A DNA stretch of 58,970 nucleotides from an uncultured Porphyromonadaceae bacterium (GCA_947649495.1 CANSRU010000015.1:1-58970); one strand, 5' to 3'; counted from the stretch's first letter, positions 33,884 through 46,172 are shown. The notes: a model not told the origin generated them from the sequence alone. Program-made: numbers and translations.

Positions 33884-34618
33884 ATGGGCGAAAAGAGTGC
33901 TTACGGAAAATTCATGGAGCGTCTGCGCTCGGGCGACGTATCGGTTGATGCCGCTACCGCTCAGGAGCTTGGCGATGAGTATCCTTTCTTCACGCTGCCT
34001 GCTGTGCTGGCCCTGAAATCCACCGGACTTGATGTCGATACGAGAAGAAACCTGCTCGGACGTGTGGCCCTCAATGCTCCCGATGGCGACACATTGATGT
34101 ATCTGGTGGACCGCGACGGTGAGAAATTCGCTAATTTCTATCCAGTGGAAAAGCCCGATGCGACGCCTACCACGGATGTGGCCATAGATACGTTCCTTGA
34201 CACTTACGGCAAGATTGACGAGCATGAACAGAAATTGCTCGAACGATTGATATTCAATCCGGTGCCCGATTATTCGCAGGTGCTTGTGAAGGAATCGGAG
34301 GGGACGGTGCGAGAGGCTACGTCGGGTCAGGATGCCATGCTTGATGCCTTTCTGGCAAGTCAGGAGCAGGCTTCGGCCGAAGTCGGGGGCGAGGAGTTGG
34401 CCGAGGTGCAGCCCTCCGTCCGCCACGAAGCCGTCAAGGCTCAGGCCGATGCTCCGTTGAGTGAAAGTCTGGCCAGGATATATATAAAACAGCAGCGATT
34501 CGACAAGGCTTATGAAATTATACATCAATTAAGTTTGAATTATCCGAAAAAAAGTATTTACTTTGCAGACCAATTGCGTTTTTTGCGGAAATTGATGTTG
34601 ATACAGAAAGCGCGGTAA
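33884..34618 (+). CDS. Conserved Bacteroidales protein between lptE and secG
   Basis: 244 aa from the ATG at 33884; a GTG at 33878 overlapping the lptE stop is an alternative. No signal peptide. The acidic body is followed by a conserved C-terminal TPR-like helix pair: LARIYIKQQRFDKAYEIIHQLSLNYPKKSIYFADQ (described here by its ends LARIYIKQQRFDKAYE and NYPKKSIYFADQ). Function unknown; the position suggests a link to envelope biogenesis. Confidence 0.8.
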   Translation: MGEKSAYGKFMERLRSGDVSVDAATAQELGDEYPFFTLPAVLALKSTGLDVDTRRNLLGRVALNAPDGDTLMYLVDRDGEKFANFYPVEKPDATPTTDVAIDTFLDTYGKIDEHEQKLLERLIFNPVPDYSQVLVKESEGTVREATSGQDAMLDAFLASQEQASAEVGGEELAEVQPSVRHEAVKAQADAPLSESLARIYIKQQRFDKAYEIIHQLSLNYPKKSIYFADQLRFLRKLMLIQKAR

Positions 34619-34666
34619 ACCATAGAATTAACAACATTAACAAATAAAAAAACATTAACCACTGAT

Positions 34667-35023
34667 ATGTTTGTAACATTAATCGTGCTTACGCTCATTG
34701 CCGCTGTACTTCTTATAGGGGTGGTTTTGATTCAGAAATCCAAAGGTGGCGGTCTTTCATCGTCGTTTGCAGGCTCAAACCAGATAATGGGTGTGCGCCG
34801 CACCAACAATTTCATTGAAAAGGTAACATGGATTCTCGCCGGAGCTATCTGTCTGCTGGCTGTGCTTTCCACATTCTTTATGCCCGATGCCATTACCCGC
34901 ACCGGTTCGCGTGTGAGCGCTCCTGTAACCGAACAGACCGTGGGTGGTGACTACGATCAGGCTGCACCTGCTGCCGCAGCTCCCGCGCCTGCCGCTCCCG
35001 TGGCACCTGCCGCCGCTGAATAA
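34667..35023 (+). CDS. secG: Preprotein translocase subunit SecG
   Basis: 118 aa. Two transmembrane segments (about 3-22 and 53-72) flank the SecG motif IQKSKGGGLSSSFAG. It is an accessory subunit of the SecYEG channel. The C-terminal tail is alanine/proline-rich (APAAAAPAPAAP), longer than in E. coli and typical of Bacteroidetes. A strong terminator follows. Confidence 0.93.
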   Translation: MFVTLIVLTLIAAVLLIGVVLIQKSKGGGLSSSFAGSNQIMGVRRTNNFIEKVTWILAGAICLLAVLSTFFMPDAITRTGSRVSAPVTEQTVGGDYDQAAPAAAAPAPAAPVAPAAAE

Positions 35024-35049
35024 TCAAGGACGTATAATTACCAGATATG

Positions 35050-35082
35050 AGGCCGCAATCCGTAAGGATCGCGGCCTTTTTT
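35050..35082 (+). terminator. Rho-independent terminator after secG
   Basis: AGGCCGC pairs with GCGGCCT around a 14-base loop that can itself pair (ATCC/GGAT), followed by TTTTTT. Confidence 0.92.
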
Positions 35083-35105
35083 GAGGTTGGAAAGGATGGT
35101 TCCTG

Positions 35106-36092
35106 TTATTGGCGTCCTGTCCCGTGGCAGTTGAAGCACCGTTTGTTGCCGCGGCATGATGGACAGTCAATCCAACTTTTTACATCGCTACCTGTATAGT
35201 AACCGGTGTCGCGCCATTCTCCACCAGTTCCGTGGCATGATGTGCACACGCCCGAGCCACCGCATATCCGGCAGGTGGTATATGCGCTTGAGCTGCCTGA
35301 TGAACTGCTGTTGTAACTGTTGTAGCTATTGTTGTAGGTGCTGTTATAGTTGCTGTTGTAATTGTTGTTATAATTGTTGTTGTGTTGAACGGTTATGTTG
35401 CCGGTACCCCCGCACATGCCGCATCGTGTGATTTTGCTTCCTCCGCAGGTGGTGCAATTGGTCCAGACATAGTAGGCGGAATATGGTGGGTATGTCAGGT
35501 ATTGGACTATGTTGAATCCTCCGGTACCACCGCAAACAAGACATGTTCTTGTGCCGGCGCCGTTGCAGAATGTGCATTGGATTGTGGTGGATGAGTGTGT
35601 ATGGCTTGTTCCGGCGGTGGTTTTGCCCGACGATGAGCTCCGTTGTGATGATGAAGAGCCGCTGCCGGTCTGGGTATATGAGCCTATGTAGGTTCCGCCG
35701 TGCCAATCGCCATTGTAGTACACATATAGATAAACTTTATATGTATGCTTGCCTTTTTTAGGGGCGAGTTTGCTGTGTTTCAGGTAAACCTCTATGTCGC
35801 TCCAGACCGATGAGTCGTATGTGGCATTGCATTTGTAATGGGTTTTTACTGTGTTTCCGTCTGAATCCTGATGCCACTCTCCGGTATCGTCCTTGACTAT
35901 TGCCACAAGATCGAAATCCTTTCCCTTGATTCCCGATACGGTAAGTTTGCTGTGCACTGAAATGACAGGATTGCCAAGATTGTTTTTCGCGTCAAGATCC
36001 AGGCGTCCGTTTTCAATCTTCACGTTTATTCCCATGGCAAAAAGCGGGAACAGCAGAATCATTGCAGTTGAGAGAAATTTAATCTTAGGCAT
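35106..36092 (-). CDS. Secreted protein with DnaJ-like zinc-finger repeats and an Asn/Tyr-rich linker
   Basis: 328 aa from the ATG at 36092, with a signal peptide (1-19). A beta-rich domain (about 20-140) is followed by a Ser-rich linker. CxxCxGxG-type motifs as in DnaJ's central zinc domain then appear: CTFCNGAGTRTC, CLVCGGTGG, CTTCGG...CGMCGGTG, CRICGGSGVCTSCHGTGG, and CPSCRG...CFNCHGTG. The middle is interrupted by a low-complexity Asn/Tyr/Ser tract (about residues 235-270). There is no J domain. The role is unknown; a periplasmic or surface redox or metal-binding function is possible. It is transcribed divergently from the beta-galactosidase gene. Confidence 0.8.
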   Translation of the reverse strand: MPKIKFLSTAMILLFPLFAMGINVKIENGRLDLDAKNNLGNPVISVHSKLTVSGIKGKDFDLVAIVKDDTGEWHQDSDGNTVKTHYKCNATYDSSVWSDIEVYLKHSKLAPKKGKHTYKVYLYVYYNGDWHGGTYIGSYTQTGSGSSSSQRSSSSGKTTAGTSHTHSSTTIQCTFCNGAGTRTCLVCGGTGGFNIVQYLTYPPYSAYYVWTNCTTCGGSKITRCGMCGGTGNITVQHNNNYNNNYNSNYNSTYNNSYNSYNSSSSGSSSAYTTCRICGGSGVCTSCHGTGGEWRDTGYYTGSDVKSWIDCPSCRGNKRCFNCHGTGRQ

Positions 36093-36115
36093 GTCTGTGA
36101 GGATGTTATGATGCG

Positions 36116-36123
36116 CAAAATTA
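36116..36123 (-). promoter_or_regulatory. -7 box of the zinc-finger protein gene
   Basis: TAATTTTG on the minus strand, 24 bases before the ATG at 36092. It rules out the longer frame beginning at 36200. Confidence 0.6.
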
Positions 36124-36166
36124 TGTAATTTTCGTGGATTGCATTCTGTTTTCGGGACATAAAATT

Positions 36167-36216
36167 GGCAAAACTCAAACAAGTTTGGTTTTGCGCTCAA
36201 CTTATTCGTATCTTTG
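36167..36216 (+). repeat. Promoter-bearing repeat, copy 1
   Basis: 50-bp unit beginning GGCAA.ACTCAAACAAG and ending TTATTCGTATCTTTG. It contains the -7 box TATCTTTG at 36209-36216 and upstream TTTGG. It repeats at 36241-36289 with moderate divergence. Confidence 0.75.
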
Positions 36217-36240
36217 GCTACGCCTTAGATACTCACGTTC

Positions 36241-36289
36241 GGCAATGCTCAAATAAATTTGGCATCGCTCTCGCTTATTCGTATCTTTG
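36241..36289 (+). repeat. Promoter-bearing repeat, copy 2
   Basis: 49-bp unit related to copy 1, with the -7 box TATCTTTG at 36282-36289, 33 bases before the lacZ start. The two copies give lacZ two candidate start points about 73 bases apart. Confidence 0.75.
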
Positions 36290-36321
36290 TGGTACTTAGC
36301 AAATCTATAACTATCTATTGA

Positions 36322-39525
<3,204 letters not shown>

Positions 39526-39543
39526 TAGGATATGACATATACA

Positions 39544-39578
39544 GTTGGCGCGGGGGATAGTCCCGGCGCCAACTTTTT
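39544..39578 (+). terminator. Rho-independent terminator after lacZ
   Basis: GTTGGCGC pairs with GCGCCAAC, with inner GGG/CCC, followed by five T residues. It ends only 16 bases before the U32 peptidase start. Confidence 0.88.
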
Positions 39579-39593
39579 ACAAACATACAGACC

Positions 39594-40835
39594 ATGCAAA
39601 GGAAGGATTTTGAGATAATGGCCCCTGTGGGGAGTTACGAATCGCTCTATGCCGCGATAGAGGCGGGAGCCGATGCTGTGTATTTCGGAGTGGAAGGCCT
39701 GAACATGCGGGCACGTTCGTCGGTGAATTTCACGCTTGACGACCTGCGTAACATAGCCTCGATATGCGATGAACATGGAGTGAAGACATATCTTACGGTA
39801 AACACGGTGCTTTACGACAGTGATATACCGACTTGCCACGCGGTGATAGATGCTGTGAAGCAGGCCGGCATATCGGCTATAATAGCGTCGGATATAGCAG
39901 CCATCGGTTACGCGCGCAGCATAGGTGTGGAGGTGCATATCTCGACGCAGGTGAATGTGACCAACACGGAGGCGGTGCGCTTCTATTCGGCCTATGCCGA
40001 TGTCATGGTTCTGGCCCGCGAGCTGAATCTCGATCAGGTGGCGGAGATAAAGCGCCGGATAGATGAGGATGATATACGCGGTCCCAAAGGTGAGCGTGTG
40101 CGTATAGAGATGTTCTGCCACGGCGCGTTGTGCATGGCCGTGTCGGGGAAATGCTACCTGAGCCTGCACGAGATGAATTCAAGCGCCAACCGCGGGGCAT
40201 GCACGCAGATATGCCGCCGCGGATATACGGTGACCGACCGTGAGACCGGCGACGAGCTGGCGGTGGAGAACAAGTATATAATGTCGCCAAAGGACCTTAA
40301 GACCATACATTTCCTCAACAAGATGATTGATGCCGGAGTGACGGTGTTCAAAATCGAGGGCCGTGCCCGCGGTCCGGAGTATGTCAAGGTGGCTGTGAAA
40401 TGCTACAGCGAGGCTATAGAGGCGATATGCGACGGAACTTATAGTGAGGATAAGATAGCCGGCTGGGATGAGGAGCTGCGCAAGATATTCAACCGCGGTT
40501 TCTGGAACGGCTATTACTTGGGTCAGCGCCTTGGCGAGTGGTCGGCCAAATATGGGTCGAGCGCCACGCGTGTTAAACGCTACGCGGCCAAGGGTGTGCG
40601 CTATTTCTCCAATATCGGTGTGGCCGAATTCCTTATGGAGAGCGGCGAACTGAATGTGGGCGATGAGATAGTGATAACGGGACCCACCACCGGTGCGCTC
40701 ATAGTGACGGTGGATGAGATACGTGTGAATCTCAAGCCGGTGGAGCGTGCGGTGAAGGGCGACAGCTTCTCGATAAAGGTGCCCGCCAAGGTGCGTCCGT
40801 CAGACCGCCTGTATGTCTGGGAACAGATTCAGTAG
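39594..40835 (+). CDS. U32-family peptidase-like protein (tRNA/rRNA hydroxylation type)
   Basis: 413 aa. The U32 signature EMFCHGALCMAVSGKCYLS is at about residues 166-184, with further conserved cysteines in GACTQICRR. An N-terminal TIM-barrel part (MAPVGSYESLYAAIEAGADAVYFG) precedes it. Relatives (TrhP/YegQ, RlhA) hydroxylate RNA rather than cleave proteins, and TrhP acts on uridine 34 of tRNA. Which target applies cannot be told here. It follows the lacZ terminator closely and converges with the lipoprotein gene, overlapping by seven bases. Confidence 0.88.
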   Translation: MQRKDFEIMAPVGSYESLYAAIEAGADAVYFGVEGLNMRARSSVNFTLDDLRNIASICDEHGVKTYLTVNTVLYDSDIPTCHAVIDAVKQAGISAIIASDIAAIGYARSIGVEVHISTQVNVTNTEAVRFYSAYADVMVLARELNLDQVAEIKRRIDEDDIRGPKGERVRIEMFCHGALCMAVSGKCYLSLHEMNSSANRGACTQICRRGYTVTDRETGDELAVENKYIMSPKDLKTIHFLNKMIDAGVTVFKIEGRARGPEYVKVAVKCYSEAIEAICDGTYSEDKIAGWDEELRKIFNRGFWNGYYLGQRLGEWSAKYGSSATRVKRYAAKGVRYFSNIGVAEFLMESGELNVGDEIVITGPTTGALIVTVDEIRVNLKPVERAVKGDSFSIKVPAKVRPSDRLYVWEQIQ

Positions 40836-41257
40836 CGGCGGCACGAGATGGTGACCCCGACCGAAGTGGTGAGCACGAGGGTCTTAGAGCTGAGATGGTC
40901 GACGGTGAAGTGGGCTGTGTAGCCTATCTGGTCGGTCGGCGTGTCGGCAGGACATGTTATGCCCCAAGGTGCGAGATGCCATGGATTCTCGCGTGGAAAT
41001 TCCATGGACAGCGATGAGCCTTCGTAGACTATGTTGGCTGTTATTTTGAGCCCATCAAGGCCGGTGAGCTGCCCGGTGTGGCGGTAGAAGCAGTAATAGT
41101 ATTTTCCCTCGGGGTCCACTACCTTTCCGTCGGGATAGGTGATGGATGTTATCTGCCACTGGGCGTCGAGGTCGCCGTTGAGCGGAAGCTCGCGGCAGGC
41201 CGACATTGTGGTGAGTGTTAGTATGATTAGCGTGAGAGCTCTGATGATATTTTTCAT
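40829..41257 (-). CDS. Lipocalin-like lipoprotein
   Basis: 142 aa from the ATG at 41257, which overlaps the stop of the Wzi-like gene (ATGA). The signal peptide ends in the lipobox MSAC with Cys21. The body (AQWQITSITYPDGKVV ... YYCFYRHTGQLT ... SSLSMEFPRENP) has the alternation of a small beta-barrel and resembles Bacteroidales lipocalin-like (DUF4847) lipoproteins; that is from memory. It is the third gene of the fmt-wzi unit. Ligand unknown. Confidence 0.75.
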   Translation of the reverse strand: MKNIIRALTLIILTLTTMSACRELPLNGDLDAQWQITSITYPDGKVVDPEGKYYYCFYRHTGQLTGLDGLKITANIVYEGSSLSMEFPRENPWHLAPWGITCPADTPTDQIGYTAHFTVDHLSSKTLVLTTSVGVTISCRRY

Positions 41258-42738
41258 AGCCATCCTGATTTAGATATGGTGAACATTGCGCCGAAGCTCT
41301 TTCCGAGCAGACGTCCGCCATCGGCGGCCAATCCGAGCCGGGCGGCCCATCCTTTGAGCCGGTGCGGGCGGTAAGTCACTTCGAGCAGGGCGTTGAAATT
41401 ATGCAGTATGTCGGGTGTGGGGTTGTCGTAAGTGCCCCACGAGCGGGTGTAGGACATCAGGACGCGGTAGTCCACATCGGGATGCGGCGAGCCTTTCCAC
41501 CCGAAGTGGTGGCCCTTTATGCGGTTGTGGCGGAACTCAAGCGAGCCGTCGGCATTGTATATGGGGGAGATGAGCAGAGGATTGCCCATGCCCATGCCCC
41601 AGTGCTCCCACCCCGGATAGAGGTAGTGGTTGTAGTAATTGTCGCGTCCGCTCACCTGTTCGGGGATATCGGTGGTGTGGTCCCAGTAGACGGGTCCCGA
41701 CTGGTCCTTGGTGATGAGATATTCGTAGACGAATGTGGAAATCACGGGATTTTTGGGGAATGTTATTTCGGTGCCGAGGAGCATGTCGCGCCATGCGTGG
41801 TCGAAAAACATCATTGAGTGGTCGTCGAAGTAGTGCTGATAGTACATTCGTATGCCCCATTTCCAGTCTTTGGGTTTCCATGTGGCGGCGAGCGACCATT
41901 GTCCCACGTGGTTGCCGTAGCAGTTCAGCTCCTCGCCCTTCTGGTTGGGGTCGGAAGAGTCGCCACCACCCATGGGTATTATGACCTTTATTATATCTTT
42001 TACGCCGTGGGGCAGTTTGACGGTCTCTTTTTTGCCTGTGGCGCGGTTAATCATGTGGACTGTTCCGCCGAACTGCGCTCCCATCTCGAGACCACCCTCG
42101 ACTATGAGCGGAAAGCGGTTGGTGTTGCCCGCGCGCAGAAAGACGCCTTTGGAGTGGAAGAGCAGTTTGTCGACCCAACGGTGGTTGCCCGGGTCGGCGT
42201 GTTTGCGCTGCCATTTCCAGTCGGTGTACATGCCGAATGAGAAGTAGCCCTTTACGGCAAGCCATTTGTTGGTGTAGGGGATATAGTTGTAGTGTGGCAT
42301 CTCGAGGCGCAGCTGGGGAATGGGGCGGGCGTTCTGGGAGAAGAGCATGTCGCCGGAACTTAGTTCGGCATCGACTATTCCGCTTGTCCACTCGCGGCTT
42401 CCGAGCGAGAGGTTGAGGGAACGGTAGCGCACACCGGCATAGAGCTGCTGCACGATGAATGTGGATGTGAAGTTGTAGGCCACGGCGAGGTCGGCACCGA
42501 ATTCCCATGAGAAGCGGCGGTCGTACTGCATTTCGCGGAAGAAACCGGCACGCAGATAGCCGTTGTTCTTTTCCGTGGACGATAGCCCGAAACGGTTGTT
42601 TGTCAGCCAGAAGGGGGTGCGGTCGCCAGAGCTGAATGTGGCGGCGGCCTCGGCATGATAGTGGTAAAGGCTGTCGGTGCTCTCGGCGCGCATGGTGATG
42701 GCGGCGATGATTGCTATGGCAAATGTGAAAATGCGCAT
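41254..42738 (-). CDS. Capsule assembly Wzi-family outer-membrane protein
   Basis: 494 aa with a signal peptide (1-18). The opening HAEAAATFSSGDRTPFWLTNNRFG and repeated amphipathic strands ending in aromatic residues indicate an 18-strand-like outer-membrane barrel of the Wzi family, which holds capsular polysaccharide at the surface in Gram-negative bacteria. The C-terminus SFGAMFTISKSGWL is typical of a barrel. It lies 16 bases downstream of fmt on the same strand and overlaps the lipoprotein gene. No capsule synthesis genes are nearby. Confidence 0.85.
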   Translation of the reverse strand: MRIFTFAIAIIAAITMRAESTDSLYHYHAEAAATFSSGDRTPFWLTNNRFGLSSTEKNNGYLRAGFFREMQYDRRFSWEFGADLAVAYNFTSTFIVQQLYAGVRYRSLNLSLGSREWTSGIVDAELSSGDMLFSQNARPIPQLRLEMPHYNYIPYTNKWLAVKGYFSFGMYTDWKWQRKHADPGNHRWVDKLLFHSKGVFLRAGNTNRFPLIVEGGLEMGAQFGGTVHMINRATGKKETVKLPHGVKDIIKVIIPMGGGDSSDPNQKGEELNCYGNHVGQWSLAATWKPKDWKWGIRMYYQHYFDDHSMMFFDHAWRDMLLGTEITFPKNPVISTFVYEYLITKDQSGPVYWDHTTDIPEQVSGRDNYYNHYLYPGWEHWGMGMGNPLLISPIYNADGSLEFRHNRIKGHHFGWKGSPHPDVDYRVLMSYTRSWGTYDNPTPDILHNFNALLEVTYRPHRLKGWAARLGLAADGGRLLGKSFGAMFTISKSGWL

Positions 42739-42754
42739 TTTGTGTATGTGGGGA

Positions 42755-43714
42755 TTATTTTAGTGACATGTCGGTTAGGCGGCATCCGCGCAGGAATTCA
42801 GGGGTGTCCATGCGTCGTTTGCCAGGGGCCTGCAGAGATAGAATCTCGAGGCGGGTGTCGGCGCAGTCCACGAACATACGGCCATCGGGTGTGATGGTCA
42901 CGGCTCCGGGTGTCGATGCCGGAGTGGAGTCGGGACGTGTGGTGAATATTTTAAGAGTGCCTTGGGGCGCTCCGCTGTCGGATAGCTCGGACCATGCAGT
43001 GGGGTAGGGTGAAAGTCCGCGCACGAGGTTGTGTATCCTGATGGCGGGCATGTTCCAGTCTATGCGGCAGGTGTCCTTGAAAATCTTGGGTGCGGGAGAG
43101 GGGAGCTCGTCGGGAATCTGCGACTGCGGCATGGCAGAAAGGTCGCCGCTGACTATGCGTGCGATGGTGTCGGCTGTCAGGTCGGCGCCGAGTGTCATCA
43201 ACTTATCGTGGACTGAACCGGCGTTGTCGTCGGGCAGAATGTCGATGGCCTGTCGGGATATTATGTCGCCGGTGTCTATCTCGTGTTTGAGGAAGAAGGT
43301 GGTGACTCCGGTGCGAGTGTCGCCGTTGATCACGGCCCAGTTGATAGGGGCGGCTCCGCGGTAGCGCGGGAGGAGGGATGCGTGGAGATTGAATGTGCCC
43401 AGCGGTGGCATGGTCCACACCACTTCGGGCAGCATGCGGAAAGCTATGATGACGAAGAGATCGGCTCCGAAAGAGCGTAGCTGCTCGACAAATGCGGGAT
43501 CTTTTAGTTTCTCGGGCTGAAGTACCGGTATGCCTGCCTGCAGGGCGTATTGTTTCACCGCAGGGGGTGTGAGGTGCTTGCCGCGTCCGGCAGGCTTGTC
43601 GGGCGCTGTGACTACGGCCACCACATTGTAGCCGTCGGTGTGTATGCGGCGCAGGCTCTCGACGGCAAATTCCGGAGTGCCGAAAAATACAATTTTCAGG
43701 TCGTCTTTTTTCAT
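42755..43714 (-). CDS. fmt: Methionyl-tRNA formyltransferase
   Basis: 319 aa. It formylates initiator Met-tRNA using 10-formyl-tetrahydrofolate. FFGTPEFA is at 10-17, and the catalytic triad N109, H111 and D147 lies in FNLHASLLPRYRGAAP and HEIDTGDII. The C-terminal OB-like domain (about 205-319) binds the tRNA. It heads the fmt-wzi-lipoprotein unit. The usual Bacteroidetes neighbour def is not here. Confidence 0.96.
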   Translation of the reverse strand: MKKDDLKIVFFGTPEFAVESLRRIHTDGYNVVAVVTAPDKPAGRGKHLTPPAVKQYALQAGIPVLQPEKLKDPAFVEQLRSFGADLFVIIAFRMLPEVVWTMPPLGTFNLHASLLPRYRGAAPINWAVINGDTRTGVTTFFLKHEIDTGDIISRQAIDILPDDNAGSVHDKLMTLGADLTADTIARIVSGDLSAMPQSQIPDELPSPAPKIFKDTCRIDWNMPAIRIHNLVRGLSPYPTAWSELSDSGAPQGTLKIFTTRPDSTPASTPGAVTITPDGRMFVDCADTRLEILSLQAPGKRRMDTPEFLRGCRLTDMSLK

Positions 43715-43741
43715 AAAATGATTTGAAAAAGTGTAAGATGT

Positions 43742-43749
43742 GCAAAATT
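43742..43749 (-). promoter_or_regulatory. -7 box of fmt
   Basis: TAATTTTG on the minus strand, 28 bases before the fmt start at 43714. Confidence 0.6.
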
Positions 43750-43794
43750 AAGGTTTTTTCCCTAATTGAGCATGGTGGATTGTGTAAAGATGGC

Positions 43795-43802
43795 TAACTT
43801 TG
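43795..43802 (+). promoter_or_regulatory. -7 box of the GH92 gene
   Basis: TAACTTTG, 43 bases before the start at 43845; divergent from the fmt promoter. Confidence 0.6.
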
Positions 43803-43844
43803 TGTAAATATTAAAGATACTCGAAGAAACATAACCTTATATTC

Positions 43845-46172
43845 ATGATGAAACCATTTCTACCGCTATTGTTTTTAGGGGCAAGTGTGGCTGCGACATC
43901 GGCCGCCGAGCCTGTGGATTATGTCAACACGCTTGTGGGCACGCAATCGAAGTATGAGCTTTCGACCGGCAATACACTGCCCATTGTGACCATGCCGTGG
44001 GGTATGAACGGCTGGACGCCTCAAACCGGCAAGATGGGCGACGGCTGGGTGTATACCTACGATTCAGACAAGATACGTGGCTTCAAGCAGACCCACCGCC
44101 CTTCGCCATGGATAAATGATTACGGACAGTTTTCGATAATGCCGGTAACCGGTGCCCCGGTGTTTGGGGAGAATCAGCGTGCAAGCTGGTTCTCGCACAA
44201 GGCTGAGACTGCCACGCCATACTATTACAAGGTGTATCTGGCTGACCATGACGTGACCACGGAGTTCACACCGACGGAGCGTGCGGTAGCTTTCCGGTTC
44301 ACATTTCCCGAGGCTGAGCTATCGACTGTGGTGGTGGATGCTTTCGACAACGGGTCGTCGGTTACAATCGATCCGGCTAACCGTCGCATAACCGGTTACA
44401 GTACCAAAAATTCGGGGGGTGTGCCTGAAAATTTCAAGGATTATTTCGTGATAGAGTTTGACACTCCGTTCACATATACCGCCGCGGTGGCCGACAGTGT
44501 GATAGACACCAAGGCTCTTACCGCGACAACGAATCATGCCGGTGCGATAGTGGGATTCCCCACACGCAAGGGACAGGTGGTGAATGCCCGTGTGGCATCG
44601 TCGTTCATCAGCCCCGAGCAGGCTCTTCAGAATCTCAAGGAGCTTGGCGACGGAGATTTCAACCGCATCAAGGCTGAAGGCCGCAACCGCTGGAACGATG
44701 TGCTGGGACGCATAGAGGTGGGACGCGACGGTTCGGAGTTTGAACTCGACCGCCTGCGTACGTTCTACTCCAACCTTTACCATGCGTTGCTGTTCCCTCA
44801 CGCATTCTATGAGATAAACGCTCAGGGTGAGGTGGTGCACTACAGCCCCTACAATGGTGAGGTGCTGCCGGGATATATGTTTACCGATACCGGTTTCTGG
44901 GATACGTTCCGCGCCCAGCTCCCGTTGCTTAATCTGGTGTATCCGTCGGAGAGCGTGAAGATTCAGGCCGGATTGGTCAATGCGTTTAAAGAGAGTGGTT
45001 TCCTGCCTGAATGGGCAAGCCCGGGACACCGTGGATGCATGGTGGGCAACAACAGTGCTTCGGTGGTGGCCGACGCTTATCTGAACGGTATGCGCGGTTA
45101 CGATATAGAGACTCTCTGGCAGGCAGTTACCGAGGATGCGCACAAGGTTCATCCGGAGGTGAGCTCCACCGGCCGTCTGGGATATGAGTATTATGATAAG
45201 CTCGGATATGTGCCATACAATGTGGGGATACATGAAAGTGCCGCACGCACGCTTGAATATGCCTACGATGACTGGTGTATTTACGAACTCGGTAAGGCGC
45301 TTGGCAAGTCGAAGAAAGAACTTGAGCCATACGCCCGCGCTGCCATGAATTATAAAAATCTGTTTGACCCCGAGCATAAGCTGATGCGTGGAAAGAATGA
45401 GGATGGCACGTTCCAGTCGCCATTCAATCCGCTCAAGTGGGGCGATGCTTTCACTGAGGGTAATTCGTGGCACTACACATGGTCGGTGTTCCACGACCCG
45501 CAGGGGCTCATAGACCTGATGGGTGGAGACAAAGGCTTCAACGCCATGATGGATTCGGTGTTTACCTTACCGCCGGTGTTTGACGACAGTTACTACGGAT
45601 TCCCAATCCACGAGATACGTGAGATGCAGATAATGAATATGGGCAACTATGCCCACGGCAATCAGCCGATACAGCACATGATATATCTCTACAATTATTC
45701 GGGAGAGCCATGGAAGGCGCAGTATTGGGTGCGTGAGGTGATGAACCGCATGTATACGCCCAATCCCGACGGTTATTGCGGAGATGAGGACAACGGACAG
45801 ACTTCGGCATGGTATGTGTTCTCAGCGCTCGGTTTCTATCCGGTGGCTCCCGGCACGGGCGAGTATGTGCTCGGCGCGCCGCTGTTCCGCGAGGCCAGGA
45901 TTCATCTTGAGAATGGAAAGACTGTGGAGATAAAGGCTCCGGCCAACAGCGACACCAACCGCTATGTGGAGGCACTTGCGGTAGATGGCAAGCCCTACGG
46001 ACTCAATTATGTGACCCGGAAGATGCTCGACGGTGGCGCCACGCTCGATTTCACCATGGGTGCCAAGCCTAACATGGAGCGCGGTGTGGATATGGAGTCG
46101 CGTCCCTATTCGTTCTCGCGTACGCCCGATGCGCCTAAGGCCAAAGCAGCCAAAAAAGGAAAGAGAAAGTAG
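43845..46172 (+). CDS. GH92 alpha-mannosidase
   Basis: 775 aa with a signal peptide (about 1-21), so exported. It shows the GH92 order: an N-terminal beta domain starting VDYVNTLVGTQSKYELSTGNTLPIVTMPWGMNGWTPQT (described by its ends), then the (alpha/alpha)6 catalytic domain with GHRGCMVGNNSASVVAD and the near-C-terminal DEDNGQTSAWYVFSALGFYPV. GH92 enzymes are calcium-dependent exo-mannosidases (mostly alpha-1,2 or alpha-1,3) that trim N-glycans. Linkage is not readable here. The tail is lysine-rich (KAKAAKKGKRK). It stands alone with its own promoter and a hairpin after it. Confidence 0.92.
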   Translation: MMKPFLPLLFLGASVAATSAAEPVDYVNTLVGTQSKYELSTGNTLPIVTMPWGMNGWTPQTGKMGDGWVYTYDSDKIRGFKQTHRPSPWINDYGQFSIMPVTGAPVFGENQRASWFSHKAETATPYYYKVYLADHDVTTEFTPTERAVAFRFTFPEAELSTVVVDAFDNGSSVTIDPANRRITGYSTKNSGGVPENFKDYFVIEFDTPFTYTAAVADSVIDTKALTATTNHAGAIVGFPTRKGQVVNARVASSFISPEQALQNLKELGDGDFNRIKAEGRNRWNDVLGRIEVGRDGSEFELDRLRTFYSNLYHALLFPHAFYEINAQGEVVHYSPYNGEVLPGYMFTDTGFWDTFRAQLPLLNLVYPSESVKIQAGLVNAFKESGFLPEWASPGHRGCMVGNNSASVVADAYLNGMRGYDIETLWQAVTEDAHKVHPEVSSTGRLGYEYYDKLGYVPYNVGIHESAARTLEYAYDDWCIYELGKALGKSKKELEPYARAAMNYKNLFDPEHKLMRGKNEDGTFQSPFNPLKWGDAFTEGNSWHYTWSVFHDPQGLIDLMGGDKGFNAMMDSVFTLPPVFDDSYYGFPIHEIREMQIMNMGNYAHGNQPIQHMIYLYNYSGEPWKAQYWVREVMNRMYTPNPDGYCGDEDNGQTSAWYVFSALGFYPVAPGTGEYVLGAPLFREARIHLENGKTVEIKAPANSDTNRYVEALAVDGKPYGLNYVTRKMLDGGATLDFTMGAKPNMERGVDMESRPYSFSRTPDAPKAKAAKKGKRK

